Assembly (NCBI RefSeq): GCF_004359215.1
Contig: NC_090617.1
Span: 886,764 to 950,763, forward strand
Direction: 5' to 3'
DNA length: 64,000 nt
DNA from: Bremia lactucae
Taxonomy: Eukaryota > Oomycota > Peronosporomycetes > Peronosporales > Peronosporaceae
Part shown: in pieces, positions 1 to 9,536 of the stretch
How positions within the stretch are numbered: the stretch's first letter is position 1
Layout: each line of letters opens with the position of its first letter
Notes under the pieces: generated by a model
Databases searched by the model: none
The model's input: only the letters and a program-made list of their open reading frames with translations
What the model was told of the DNA's origin: nothing
Position numbers and translations under genes: made by a program

Positions 1-73
1 TTCTGGATCGCCACGCGTCCAATCTCATAACAAGACAATCCTTCTTTTTCTCTTAAGCCATCTTCATATTTTT

Positions 74-580
74 TCAATCGGAAGTCACCTTTAATTCATA
101 ATGTAGCAGTGTGTCTTCATCCGCAGCAAAGAAAAAGTGACCCTGAATGCTTTTACCGTCTAATAGCTGTGGCAACCAGATGCGGTCATCCGCCCACATG
201 TGATCGTACGGGATCTCGGTGGCATTGTACCATTGCGGCTTCATTTCCTCGCTCTCTGAAGGTTCACCCACGAATTTGTGCGTCAGAAACACATGCACTT
301 CCATCGTCTCCTTGGTGCTTTCAAATGAAAAGAGCAGAACGCCACAATGCTGCAAATCCTCGGACCTCACGACCACGTGCGCCTCCTCCTCGACTTCTCT
401 CGCCGCTGCAGCTGCAATACTAGCGTCCACAGCCTCTACTTTGCCACCAAATCCGTTCCACTTACCTTTTCCGAATCCACGCTTCTTCAAACCAAGAAGC
501 AATTGCATGGACGTCGCATTCTCGCGTACAAGAAACGCCAGCGTCAGCAATTGGCGCGGCAACATGATAATGACAATCAT
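74..580 (-). CDS. MTH1/NUDT1-like Nudix hydrolase
   Basis: A 168-codon ORF on the minus strand. Its centre reads KKRGFGKGKWNGFGGKVE and then, after an Ala-rich helix, REVEEE, which is the layout of MTH1 (NUDT1), the 8-oxo-dGTP/2-OH-dATP pyrophosphatase that cleans oxidised purine nucleotides from the dNTP pool. Its length fits that family (about 156-180 aa). The Nudix box is not canonical: the spacing is one residue longer than GX5EX7REUXEEXGU, Asp replaces the first Glu, and His stands where Gly follows REUXEE. The metal-binding REVEEE core is present. The first Met (580) and Met6 (565) are both possible starts. It is divergent from the VPS13-like gene, with about 240 bp between the starts. 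The family call is firm; the exact substrate is inferred. Confidence 0.85.
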   Translation of the reverse strand: MIVIIMLPRQLLTLAFLVRENATSMQLLLGLKKRGFGKGKWNGFGGKVEAVDASIAAAAAREVEEEAHVVVRSEDLQHCGVLLFSFESTKETMEVHVFLTHKFVGEPSESEEMKPQWYNATEIPYDHMWADDRIWLPQLLDGKSIQGHFFFAADEDTLLHYELKVTSD

Positions 581-822
581 TCAGGATCATCTTTCGATCC
601 AAGAACATTGCTTAATCAATCATTGATATACGAAATCAGTAGCAAGATCACGTTCTTAAACCAAGGCTATACAAAATCCAAGTATACTCTAACAGGCGTA
701 TCCTGGTCGCTTCATTCTGAAAAAGAAATCAGCAAGTGCGCATTCAAGAGTGTCGGTCAGTCCGCCTTAGGACGTTCTTGTCGGTCAAACTGCTGCTGTC
801 TATCGTGAATCGCTCGCCCAGC
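581..822. promoter_or_regulatory. Shared intergenic region of two divergent genes
   Basis: This is the only space available for the promoters of the Nudix gene (-) and the VPS13-like gene (+). On the + strand GCTTCATTCTGA at 709-720 resembles the oomycete initiator (consensus around TCATTYY) and lies about 105 bp before the chosen start of the VPS13-like ORF. No other motif is convincing. Confidence 0.25.
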
Positions 823-3800
823 ATGCTTGGAGTACTCGCAGTCACGTTACTGAGCGTTTGCGTGTCACTTTCGCTCTGTGTCGTGCCAGTGTTGGCGCGC
901 TACACTGTCTTTCCAATCTTATCGAGTCTTGTGCACAAGTTCGCGGCCACGTATCTGACAAATAGCATTCAAGTGGAGTATACCTTTGGGTCTTTTACAG
1001 CGCGCGGCCGGCGTGGCGACGATGCTGCCTCGGAGCTGCTGCGCGGTGTTACGATCTCGCTGTTCTTTGTTCAGTTACAAAGTGATTTTCTCAAAACGCT
1101 GGCCTTTGCCAAGCAGGGTCTGGCACCTGTAGAGCTGAAAAGTGTCGCCATTAGAAAAATTGTGATTCATTTGGCCACGAGCTGGAAAGTGGTTATCAAG
1201 GTGGAAGGCGTTGCGCTGGATGGTCACATCGTGGATCCTAACGTGGAAGGAGTCTTTCAAGTGGAGGACGCTGCTGCAATGAAACTAGTTGAAGCGGCTA
1301 ACTGGTTTAATTTACTGGTAACAGAGCGCACCATGTCAGAGCTAAGGCAGAAGCAAGAACTCGCCAATAGCGCATCAAAAACCTTTTCATTTAAGGACCG
1401 AGTAATTCAGCAGATTGCAGCTCAGGTGGATGTTCATTTCAGCAATGTGCGAATTGCCATTACAGGTTTGACTCCCGGAAACGCTGCCATTGATGGATGC
1501 GATGACGAACTTGACGATAAAGGCAATGAGGATGCTGAGGTGGCTACCACAAGCTCGCTTCCTGCGATACTGAATCCCACGTGTGTTAGCTTGTACATAA
1601 AGTCGTACGAATTGCTTTCGAATGTATTACATGCTAATGTTCAAGAAGCTTTACAACTAATCATGACATCGGAGGAGATCGTCGTTGAGCACGCAATGAG
1701 TCTTAAAGGCATGTACGTCTGTGCTGGTACTGCTGTTGAATCAGACGATGATTATGTAGCTGTTAAGTCAAATGAAGACGTGTTAAAGGATGATGGCGGG
1801 ATCAATCCCGGTGAGACGCCTCTGCTGTCTATTCGCAGACTTGATGTAAATGTGAAGGTTCCGCCAATGCCCAGACTGCTTAATATCGTTGAATGTATTG
1901 CTCCGATTCCATTGGATTATCGCCTGGCACACTTGGAAGTTGTGTCGTCCTCGATCAATAATGCTTCGATCACGCGAGAGCAGATAATAGGGGTACTCCG
2001 TGACCTCTTTGTACCTTTCTCGGACCATCAGATTCTTGTGAAGTCCATGCGCATGATTGAACACGATGAGGCTGTTCTTAAACCAATTTCATCGGACGAT
2101 GAAGCTTTTTACGTGGTTAATTATGAGAAGGTGAACAGCAACAAATCATTATCAGCACAGGAAAAGAAAGACAAAAATGAAAAGTTGCAAAAGCTAGAAG
2201 CTTCAATGACGCTGAATAAGATTTTAGAGCTGCGCAGTCAAGTGACAGGATTGAGCAAATTCTATCGTCGCAATCAAGCCGAGTTGTCTTTTGCTGATTA
2301 CGCTGCAATTGTGAGAGAAAATGCTGCCAAGCCAAGCAATGTTATCTTTAGAGCAATCCAGGTAGCACTGCGCTTGGAAAATATAAGCATTTGCTTTGCA
2401 GAACGCAATATACAGGTTGGTGAGTTGGTGCTAAACAGCTTTGATGTCAATATGCGCATGTTTACAATTGCAGCAGGTGATGAAAAGCTGCAACTTGATG
2501 TGGATGTTGGATTGGGCCAGGCCACTTTTGTTGTAAACATTGGAGCCACAGTGCTTAATCCATTATCTCCTACAGCTAAGCTCTTATTTACTGACTTCAG
2601 CAAGGTGGCCGCTGAGTCGGATGTAATTACGTTGCCACAGATGATAAGTGCGCAAGTCAGTCAATTTGAAAGTGGAAAGCAGGATGTTCGTGCTTCTTTG
2701 AACAACGTTAACTTAGTGCTTTCAGCACCTGCGTTAGAGTACTTCCTGCTGTACGTAGATCGTCTGAGCACAAAAACGACTCAAGTCTTATCGAACATTC
2801 GCCCGGAAACGACACCAATTGCTTATACAGAGTCGTCGCCTACCCCGGTCCAAGTTGCTATAAGTGAAATGGATATGGTGGCCAAGGAGATGTCGATGTC
2901 GCCCTTTAGCCTGCTTGGCAATATGCTGCTAAGTCTTGATTTGAAGATGAATGATTGTCGCGTTCTTTTACTACCCACTCGTGCCTTCTCAAAACAGTTG
3001 TTTACGGATTTTAATGTTGAAACTTGGCAAAGCGAATCTGTGGTGGACTGCCGCGTTGATATACCAGTGACATTGCATATTCACCTTGAGAGCTCAAAAG
3101 TTAAGGAATTGTTAGAGCTTAACATCCACAGCTTTAGCATTGGAGCGCAATATCTCGAAGGGGCACAAAAGTTGGAGACAATTTTAGCTCCGACAAGCAT
3201 TATATTTCAATGTGTGCTCGAACAAGACACCAACAATTCGTCAATTTGCCACCAAAGTGTGATGATTCACATGCCAGATGTCTTAGTAGCTGGTTCGGAT
3301 TTAAGCTTATCATTGCTAGCATCTTGTGGGGAAGCGCTCGGTAACGTGCAATTTACAACGCACGACCAGGCTCTACTTCGACTCGAAAGTCGTCTCAAGC
3401 AAGACGAGATTCGTCGTCAGGCTGAAGTTGATGCAGTTCTCGACCGCTTGCATCGACTTTTTAACGAGATTGATGAGAATAAAAACGGAAGCGTCGAGTT
3501 GGCTGAGCTGCTGCTTCTCTTGCGCCGCGTAAAAGTTGGTGACACGCTACTAGAGAGCGAATTAGAGTACTTTGTTCGTGAGCTTTTCAAAGAAATTGAT
3601 CGGGATGGTAACGGGTATCTAGAATTCCAGGAGCTGCGAGTATTCTTGCGCGATGACCTGCTATTAGACGAGGGGGCAACAGCTGCGGTATCAACAGCAC
3701 GAAACGGTAGCAATTCACTCAGTGGTTTTCTGAATCTGCGCGGTAACGAATACCATTCATTTGAAGTGATCAGCAACATGTGTGAAACAAAAATCACATC

Positions 3801-6800
3801 GTCTGAGCATCTCGCGGAGTGGATCAAGCGTCCCGTGTTTCAAAATCGCTTTTGGGAGTTGTTTGAAAGCGAAACTCGTGTTACAATCCGAACGCTGGGT
3901 GATCAAAATCCTTTGGATATGCAGAAAAAGTTAGTCCGATTGTTAAAGAACTATGATGCAGCAAATCTTATATGGGATGCGCTAATTTTGCCCGCAATGG
4001 AAAGTAATTGCTTAGATCTTGTTGCTTTTAAATGGCTGTTGCAGCCTTTTACGCGTTGTGGTGGCATCAGTGAGTATCAAAGCGTTGCGAAGGTAATTGC
4101 AAAGAAGAAACGTAACGGCATTTTTAGTGCAGCATATGAAGAATCCGCGCATCTTGTGAGCAAACTTACTGAGAATGTAAACTCGGTGAAAAAGCAACTT
4201 GTCTTTACGACGGATGTCAAAATGGGAAATGTAAAATTCGTTCTTACGGACTCAAGTCTACCTGCTCGCTTTTGTCGCGGTAACTTTGTTGTGCTGGACG
4301 TAAAGATATCAATGGAATTAAGTAGCAAGGAGATCGACGAGATCGGACCGATTGATTGGATTAGTTTGGCTACCTCTGGCAATTCTGAGTGGACAATCTT
4401 GTTCGGTTTCAAAATGGCTTCATCTTGTTACAGTGATATTGCAAATGACATGGAAAACATTATTGAACCATGGGAGTTTGTCGCGGGTATCTCGTCTGAC
4501 GCTGAAGCGAATGGCTTTTCGGTATTAGTGGAAGCTGCCAAGCGTTTTCAAATCAACGTGACGCCCAGTGTGTTGAAAACGTATCGTGCATTGATGGACG
4601 CCCTCGATGGCGAAGCCCACGATAATGCCCTATTAAAACGTCGAGACGGCCTCCAGAGCACTGCTGTCGCGAAGAAGCATAAAGATGTTAATTGCCTCGT
4701 GGAAAACATGACTGGATGCAGTGTCACCTTGAAACTTAGCGGTAGTGACGATGCTATTGAAATTGAAGCATACAGTCGTGCTGAAACGAAAAATGGCGTG
4801 CTAATAGATCGTAAAGCCACGCTTGAATTTCTTTCTATTGGTGAATGGGGTACTAGCACATCTGCAGTAGAGCTGCCATCTTTTGGTGACGTCAGCGTCA
4901 GTGTGAGCACTGCAGATACAAATTCCCCTTCAACACTATTCGTTACTGTTTCTTCACGTCTGGAAAATCCGCAGCGACAGGTGATTGTGCTGAGGTCCAG
5001 TACGTACTTTTGCAACCACAGTTCTGAGTGCTACGAAGTGAAATACTTGAGTCTGGCGTGCGAGGACAGAAAGTCTATCGAATCCCCTGTTATCAACGTG
5101 CGACCGAATGAGCGCATTTCATTACCGCTCTCACTTCTCATGGGTATCACAGAGTTTTATGCTCGCCCTACTAATCATGAACATTGGATTGTGAAGACTT
5201 CGCTTAACAATGACGTGTTGACATCAACTGAGGCAATCAAGAATCTTGAGGCTCATGAAGCTGAACGTGAGACAAAGAAGAAGTATCGTCGTGGTGGCAC
5301 CATCGTTTATGGCGAAACTGCTGAAACATGCTCGAATATTATCACGGCTTTGACTCCAAACATAATTGTTCGTCGTTGGCACCTACTTTCTTACTTTGAA
5401 TGGGAATTAGCGCTTTTGCCTCCGTTTGTCGTGCGCAATTCGCTTCCGTACGAGATAGAATTTCGCTTTATTGAATACAAGACTAGTTCATCGAGGGATA
5501 TGAAAGCTGAATATGCTAAAGTTGAAGCGCTTTTACGTCGTGAGAATACTCTCGACCCTGCTGACCGAGTGTTGAGCGGCGTTATAAAATCGGGATACGA
5601 TGCTGAGGTGTCTGGAGTTTCAGGGATATATCCTGGATATTTGTCGGTTCGTCTTGTAGTCAAGAAGAAGACTTCTTCTACAGATAGGCTTCTTCGGTCT
5701 TCGTGGTCGATGCCGCTGCTGATGATGATTCACAAAGGAGTCGAGCAGTTTACCACTTCTCGAGAGAGTATAGAAGCCGACCCTGGTCTCAAGTTCAATA
5801 TAGATCGGATAACGCTTCCTGGATACCCCCGGCTAGTGCGTTTCTCAAGCCCTTACTGGATTGTCGATAATACGTCTCTTGAATTTACGTTTGCGTCCAC
5901 CGAACCTGGTGCAAAGCGAAATTCCTTCAAGGCCATGGAGCTATGTGCACCATTTAGCTATCCAATCATGACGTCGATACAACATGATCGGCTAAGCATG
6001 AAGCCACTTGCAAACCTCAATCGTCGCCCAGAGGCGTGGGAAGCCCTAGGAAGTATGCCAGATGCGGCTTACAAGGTTTCTGCTGTATCCGAACATGCTA
6101 TTAAGAATGCAGAATGGTCGGAACCGATTAACACAACGGCAATTAATACGATGGGTGAAATCGTTTGCGGCCCAAGCGTTTTCAGCGTTCAGATGAAGGG
6201 CTTGTACGGAATATTCGAGCCTGGTGTGTCACTCACGTTAAGCCCCCGGTACTTTGTGCAAAATCGATTGAGTCAAAAGCTTTACATCCAAACCTTTGCC
6301 TCGCAAGATAGTGACCCACGTAAGGTCCACGACATGTTTCACAAACGAAGCGTCGAAGATGTGAAGCATTTGCATCTTGCATTAGAGGATGGACAGACGA
6401 CACCGCTGTATCATTTTGGCTCGTTAAAACAAGGACAGTCTGCTCAGCATAGCCAGCGGTACGTGTCGTTTTCATTTACGGATGGATGGGGCACCGACGC
6501 TGACAAACAAAATTGGTCATTTGCAATTCCGATCAATACGGCTGGAGATCTCTACTTACAAGTCTACTCCTCAGTGCGCCAGCGACATATAATTTGCCAA
6601 GCTAGTGTACAAGTTGTTGATATGTATGTGTACGTCATTTTGACGGATGTTTCGTGCGCTCCCCCGTATCGAATCGAGAACTTTACGCCATTTCTAGTTG
6701 AATACGCTCAATTGGGGGAGTCATCAATCTTTAGCGGCGGACAAAAAAAAGAAACGGCCACTATCAAATCGGGCGCGTGGCATGCATTTGCTTGGTTCAA

Positions 6801-9441
6801 TCCATTATCGAAGGAGCGCCATGTTGAGCTCCGTCTTTCACATATAGACGCGCCCAAGACAAAGTCTAAAAAGTACGACATTGACTACGTGGGTTTTTTA
6901 AGCCCGATTACTATGTGGGTGTCCCACGATGGCGAAAAACAGCATGCAGTCGTCTTAACTGTTCAAGTTGTTGTTGAAGGAAGCACTCGTGTGATGAAGA
7001 TTGCTGAGAAGGAGTTGGAGCTTAGCCTTATAGAAAGGCAAGACCCTGACGGCGAAGGTGACCTCCAACAACGACGAATGCTGTACGCCTCTTCTTTTGA
7101 CGTCAGATTTGATGGATTTGGTTTATCTGTGCTAGATGGTTTCCCGCAAGAAGTATTTTTCTTGTCAGTAGATGTAATTAAGGCACAAAAGGCGCCGGCT
7201 TCGCTCGAATGGACCTTGTCAGTGTTACATTGCCAAGTGGACAATATGTTGGCGACTGCCAAGTTTCCTGTGATAATGAACCCTGTGAATACAGGCTACA
7301 GTGATAAGTCAGTTGGCACGGAACCCGAACCACTATTAAAGCTTGTTTTGGATGCTGATCTCGAGGCTCGATCGGGCACGTACAAGCTGCTGCAGTTTAG
7401 TCTCAATGATCTGGCGGTGAAGGTTGATATCGATTACTTTGTCAATCTTGTAAAACTTCTTGAGCCGTATTTGGTTTCACAAGCAACGATGGCACATCGC
7501 TCAAGATTGACGCTTGAAGGTACACTGAAGCGACGTGCTCCACCTATGCCGAAGATGTTAGTGACTGAAGATGGTGGGATCCAAACAGATCTAGTATACT
7601 TTGACCTTCTACGCATTTCGTCTCTGTCTGTCGATTTGGAGTACTCGATAACGCGCAAGGACATTGTCTCATCGACAGGTGGCGGTCATTCAATCGTTTT
7701 CGGCGGCCTTAGTCAAATTATTGGTCTGATTGGTTCGAACCTGTCTGGCTCGCCAACCTTTAGTTTCAGCGAGATTGTGATTGTGCGCTGCTTTACCACA
7801 AAGCAACGACTGCAAAGCCAGCTCGTTGCAAACTATGTCCAGCAGGGGGTGTTGCAAGCTTACCGTCTTATTGGCAGTGCAGACATTATTGGGAACCCAA
7901 TTGGGCTTGTTGAAGACTTAGGCTCAGGTGTGGTGGAATTTCTAAAGATCACCAAGGGAGAAATTACTGGTGATGCTCAGACTCGTGGTGAAGGAGTGAA
8001 GGTGTTGGGGAAGACCATTGTAAAGTCGAGTGCATCATCTGTTGCTAAGATAACGGGCTCACTGGACAAGTTTGTGGGCGAATTTGCCGATGAAAATCGA
8101 CAGAATGACGATGACGGATCCATGTCGACAGATAACGCTGGAATCAAGTTTGCAAAGGATCTTGGTCGTGGCTTCACTGGCATTTTTACGAAACCTGTCG
8201 AAGGCGCGATGAAGGGCGGTGTGACTGGACTCGTGCAAGGCACAGTGCAGGGTATAACCGGCCCCGGTGTCGTCTTGCTAAAGGGTCTGACGTCAACTTC
8301 ACATAATTTAGCGCTCGGTGTTCAATCTACAGTTGTCGATCGTTCACCATTTGGCGGTCGGCGCCGCAAGCCAAAAGATGTGAAGCAGGGCAAGATAATT
8401 GCCGAATTTGACGAAAAGCATTACAAGCCGACACTTTTAGAGCTAGAAGTCTTAGGTGCAAACGGATTAGATTCGGATCAGTCGTGCGACCCGTTGTGTG
8501 TTGTGCGTCTTGACGGCAAAGATGTGATGAAAACTGCTGTTATATACAACACGGTAAATCCTGTTTGGCACGAGAAGACCCAAGTGGCTTTAACTGGCGA
8601 AGAAGAAGAAGTGGTGTTTGTCGTGAAGGATTCCTACGGCGGCACAATCGCCAGGACGGTTGGAAAATGCTTTATGAGCATGTCAAAACTCCAAGAAGAC
8701 TTTAAGCCTCCCGAGTACTCTTCGGATTTGGCTGAATGGGTCCACACGCAAGTAAAGCCTGGAAACACTCAAAAAAATGCAAGTCACGCAATTACCGAGA
8801 AAGAATACCCGCTCGTAATGCTCAAAAAGGATCATGCCAAGAAAGTGGCGATGCTTGGTGATGAAAAGCACCAAGTACTTGTGACAATTTTGTCACTTCA
8901 AGAGATGGTCGTAACGAGTTCGACCGGTAGTGGAATGCTTGGACTAGGCAATTTGGGAAGCAGAACGCCCAATATCTCGCCATATATTTCAGTGCACGTT
9001 GGTAAGAATGGAAATCGGACGAATACGACCAAGATGACGTTCACAAAGAATGCAAACAAGGAGCAAGTAGGCTATGCGTCGTGGAATGAAAGTTTCACAT
9101 TCCCATTGACTGCCAAAGAGTTGCGCCGCGGGGGTGCCGACTCGAAATTGGTCGTCTCGTTAAAGGATAAGAGCATGATTGTCGACACGCGCCTCGGGAC
9201 ATCGACGTTAGATATTGATGCGACCAGGATTAATAATTCGACAATGGAAAAGCTGGAACTAAAGGACCACGCGGGTAAGTCAGTTGCTTATCTTACGGTA
9301 AAAGTGGAAGTCACTGGTTCAGCCACATCGTCGCGGTCGTTTTCGAAAAGTTCTTTTGTGTCTGCTGGAGATAATATGGCTAACTTTCCACCGGACGCTG
9401 TCAAAGCTGGTACCATCCGCTTGTCTTGCGTGTTTAAGTAA
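823..9441 (+). CDS. VPS13-like bridge lipid-transfer protein with EF-hands and C-terminal C2 domains
   Basis: One uninterrupted ORF of 2,872 codons from the ATG at 823; the frame is open back to 736, but this Met begins a hydrophobic segment (residues 1-28), so I prefer it. Proteins of this group form long hydrophobic grooves that move bulk lipid between membranes at contact sites. What can be seen: a long beta-rich chorein-like N half; two EF-hand loops at residues 884-895 (DENKNGSVELAE) and 926-937 (DRDGNGYLEFQE) with full sets of Ca-binding positions; an SHR-BD/VAB-like middle (about 1530-1700); a VPS13-C-like region with GNPIGLVEDLGSG near 2358; and two C2-like domains (about 2535-2650 and 2683-2836). 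The EF-hands and C2 domains suggest calcium-responsive membrane docking (inference). The N-terminal hydrophobic stretch is more like a membrane anchor than the usual VPS13 start. The family is sure; the paralogue is not. Confidence 0.85.
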   Translation: MLGVLAVTLLSVCVSLSLCVVPVLARYTVFPILSSLVHKFAATYLTNSIQVEYTFGSFTARGRRGDDAASELLRGVTISLFFVQLQSDFLKTLAFAKQGLAPVELKSVAIRKIVIHLATSWKVVIKVEGVALDGHIVDPNVEGVFQVEDAAAMKLVEAANWFNLLVTERTMSELRQKQELANSASKTFSFKDRVIQQIAAQVDVHFSNVRIAITGLTPGNAAIDGCDDELDDKGNEDAEVATTSSLPAILNPTCVSLYIKSYELLSNVLHANVQEALQLIMTSEEIVVEHAMSLKGMYVCAGTAVESDDDYVAVKSNEDVLKDDGGINPGETPLLSIRRLDVNVKVPPMPRLLNIVECIAPIPLDYRLAHLEVVSSSINNASITREQIIGVLRDLFVPFSDHQILVKSMRMIEHDEAVLKPISSDDEAFYVVNYEKVNSNKSLSAQEKKDKNEKLQKLEASMTLNKILELRSQVTGLSKFYRRNQAELSFADYAAIVRENAAKPSNVIFRAIQVALRLENISICFAERNIQVGELVLNSFDVNMRMFTIAAGDEKLQLDVDVGLGQATFVVNIGATVLNPLSPTAKLLFTDFSKVAAESDVITLPQMISAQVSQFESGKQDVRASLNNVNLVLSAPALEYFLLYVDRLSTKTTQVLSNIRPETTPIAYTESSPTPVQVAISEMDMVAKEMSMSPFSLLGNMLLSLDLKMNDCRVLLLPTRAFSKQLFTDFNVETWQSESVVDCRVDIPVTLHIHLESSKVKELLELNIHSFSIGAQYLEGAQKLETILAPTSIIFQCVLEQDTNNSSICHQSVMIHMPDVLVAGSDLSLSLLASCGEALGNVQFTTHDQALLRLESRLKQDEIRRQAEVDAVLDRLHRLFNEIDENKNGSVELAELLLLLRRVKVGDTLLESELEYFVRELFKEIDRDGNGYLEFQELRVFLRDDLLLDEGATAAVSTARNGSNSLSGFLNLRGNEYHSFEVISNMCETKITSSEHLAEWIKRPVFQNRFWELFESETRVTIRTLGDQNPLDMQKKLVRLLKNYDAANLIWDALILPAMESNCLDLVAFKWLLQPFTRCGGISEYQSVAKVIAKKKRNGIFSAAYEESAHLVSKLTENVNSVKKQLVFTTDVKMGNVKFVLTDSSLPARFCRGNFVVLDVKISMELSSKEIDEIGPIDWISLATSGNSEWTILFGFKMASSCYSDIANDMENIIEPWEFVAGISSDAEANGFSVLVEAAKRFQINVTPSVLKTYRALMDALDGEAHDNALLKRRDGLQSTAVAKKHKDVNCLVENMTGCSVTLKLSGSDDAIEIEAYSRAETKNGVLIDRKATLEFLSIGEWGTSTSAVELPSFGDVSVSVSTADTNSPSTLFVTVSSRLENPQRQVIVLRSSTYFCNHSSECYEVKYLSLACEDRKSIESPVINVRPNERISLPLSLLMGITEFYARPTNHEHWIVKTSLNNDVLTSTEAIKNLEAHEAERETKKKYRRGGTIVYGETAETCSNIITALTPNIIVRRWHLLSYFEWELALLPPFVVRNSLPYEIEFRFIEYKTSSSRDMKAEYAKVEALLRRENTLDPADRVLSGVIKSGYDAEVSGVSGIYPGYLSVRLVVKKKTSSTDRLLRSSWSMPLLMMIHKGVEQFTTSRESIEADPGLKFNIDRITLPGYPRLVRFSSPYWIVDNTSLEFTFASTEPGAKRNSFKAMELCAPFSYPIMTSIQHDRLSMKPLANLNRRPEAWEALGSMPDAAYKVSAVSEHAIKNAEWSEPINTTAINTMGEIVCGPSVFSVQMKGLYGIFEPGVSLTLSPRYFVQNRLSQKLYIQTFASQDSDPRKVHDMFHKRSVEDVKHLHLALEDGQTTPLYHFGSLKQGQSAQHSQRYVSFSFTDGWGTDADKQNWSFAIPINTAGDLYLQVYSSVRQRHIICQASVQVVDMYVYVILTDVSCAPPYRIENFTPFLVEYAQLGESSIFSGGQKKETATIKSGAWHAFAWFNPLSKERHVELRLSHIDAPKTKSKKYDIDYVGFLSPITMWVSHDGEKQHAVVLTVQVVVEGSTRVMKIAEKELELSLIERQDPDGEGDLQQRRMLYASSFDVRFDGFGLSVLDGFPQEVFFLSVDVIKAQKAPASLEWTLSVLHCQVDNMLATAKFPVIMNPVNTGYSDKSVGTEPEPLLKLVLDADLEARSGTYKLLQFSLNDLAVKVDIDYFVNLVKLLEPYLVSQATMAHRSRLTLEGTLKRRAPPMPKMLVTEDGGIQTDLVYFDLLRISSLSVDLEYSITRKDIVSSTGGGHSIVFGGLSQIIGLIGSNLSGSPTFSFSEIVIVRCFTTKQRLQSQLVANYVQQGVLQAYRLIGSADIIGNPIGLVEDLGSGVVEFLKITKGEITGDAQTRGEGVKVLGKTIVKSSASSVAKITGSLDKFVGEFADENRQNDDDGSMSTDNAGIKFAKDLGRGFTGIFTKPVEGAMKGGVTGLVQGTVQGITGPGVVLLKGLTSTSHNLALGVQSTVVDRSPFGGRRRKPKDVKQGKIIAEFDEKHYKPTLLELEVLGANGLDSDQSCDPLCVVRLDGKDVMKTAVIYNTVNPVWHEKTQVALTGEEEEVVFVVKDSYGGTIARTVGKCFMSMSKLQEDFKPPEYSSDLAEWVHTQVKPGNTQKNASHAITEKEYPLVMLKKDHAKKVAMLGDEKHQVLVTILSLQEMVVTSSTGSGMLGLGNLGSRTPNISPYISVHVGKNGNRTNTTKMTFTKNANKEQVGYASWNESFTFPLTAKELRRGGADSKLVVSLKDKSMIVDTRLGTSTLDIDATRINNSTMEKLELKDHAGKSVAYLTVKVEVTGSATSSRSFSKSSFVSAGDNMANFPPDAVKAGTIRLSCVFK

Positions 9442-9536
9442 AAGTAACAAATAATACTAAGAAACTAGTGCATTTTTTAATGGTTAGTAGTAAGTTTCGA
9501 ATACCTTTTTCATAACCTTACTACTAGTAGTAGCAC

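Noticed and set aside
109..808. Overlapping plus-strand ORFs opposite the Nudix gene
   Set aside because: Their proteins show no domain and low-complexity shadows of the minus-strand frame; the Nudix motifs are on the other strand.
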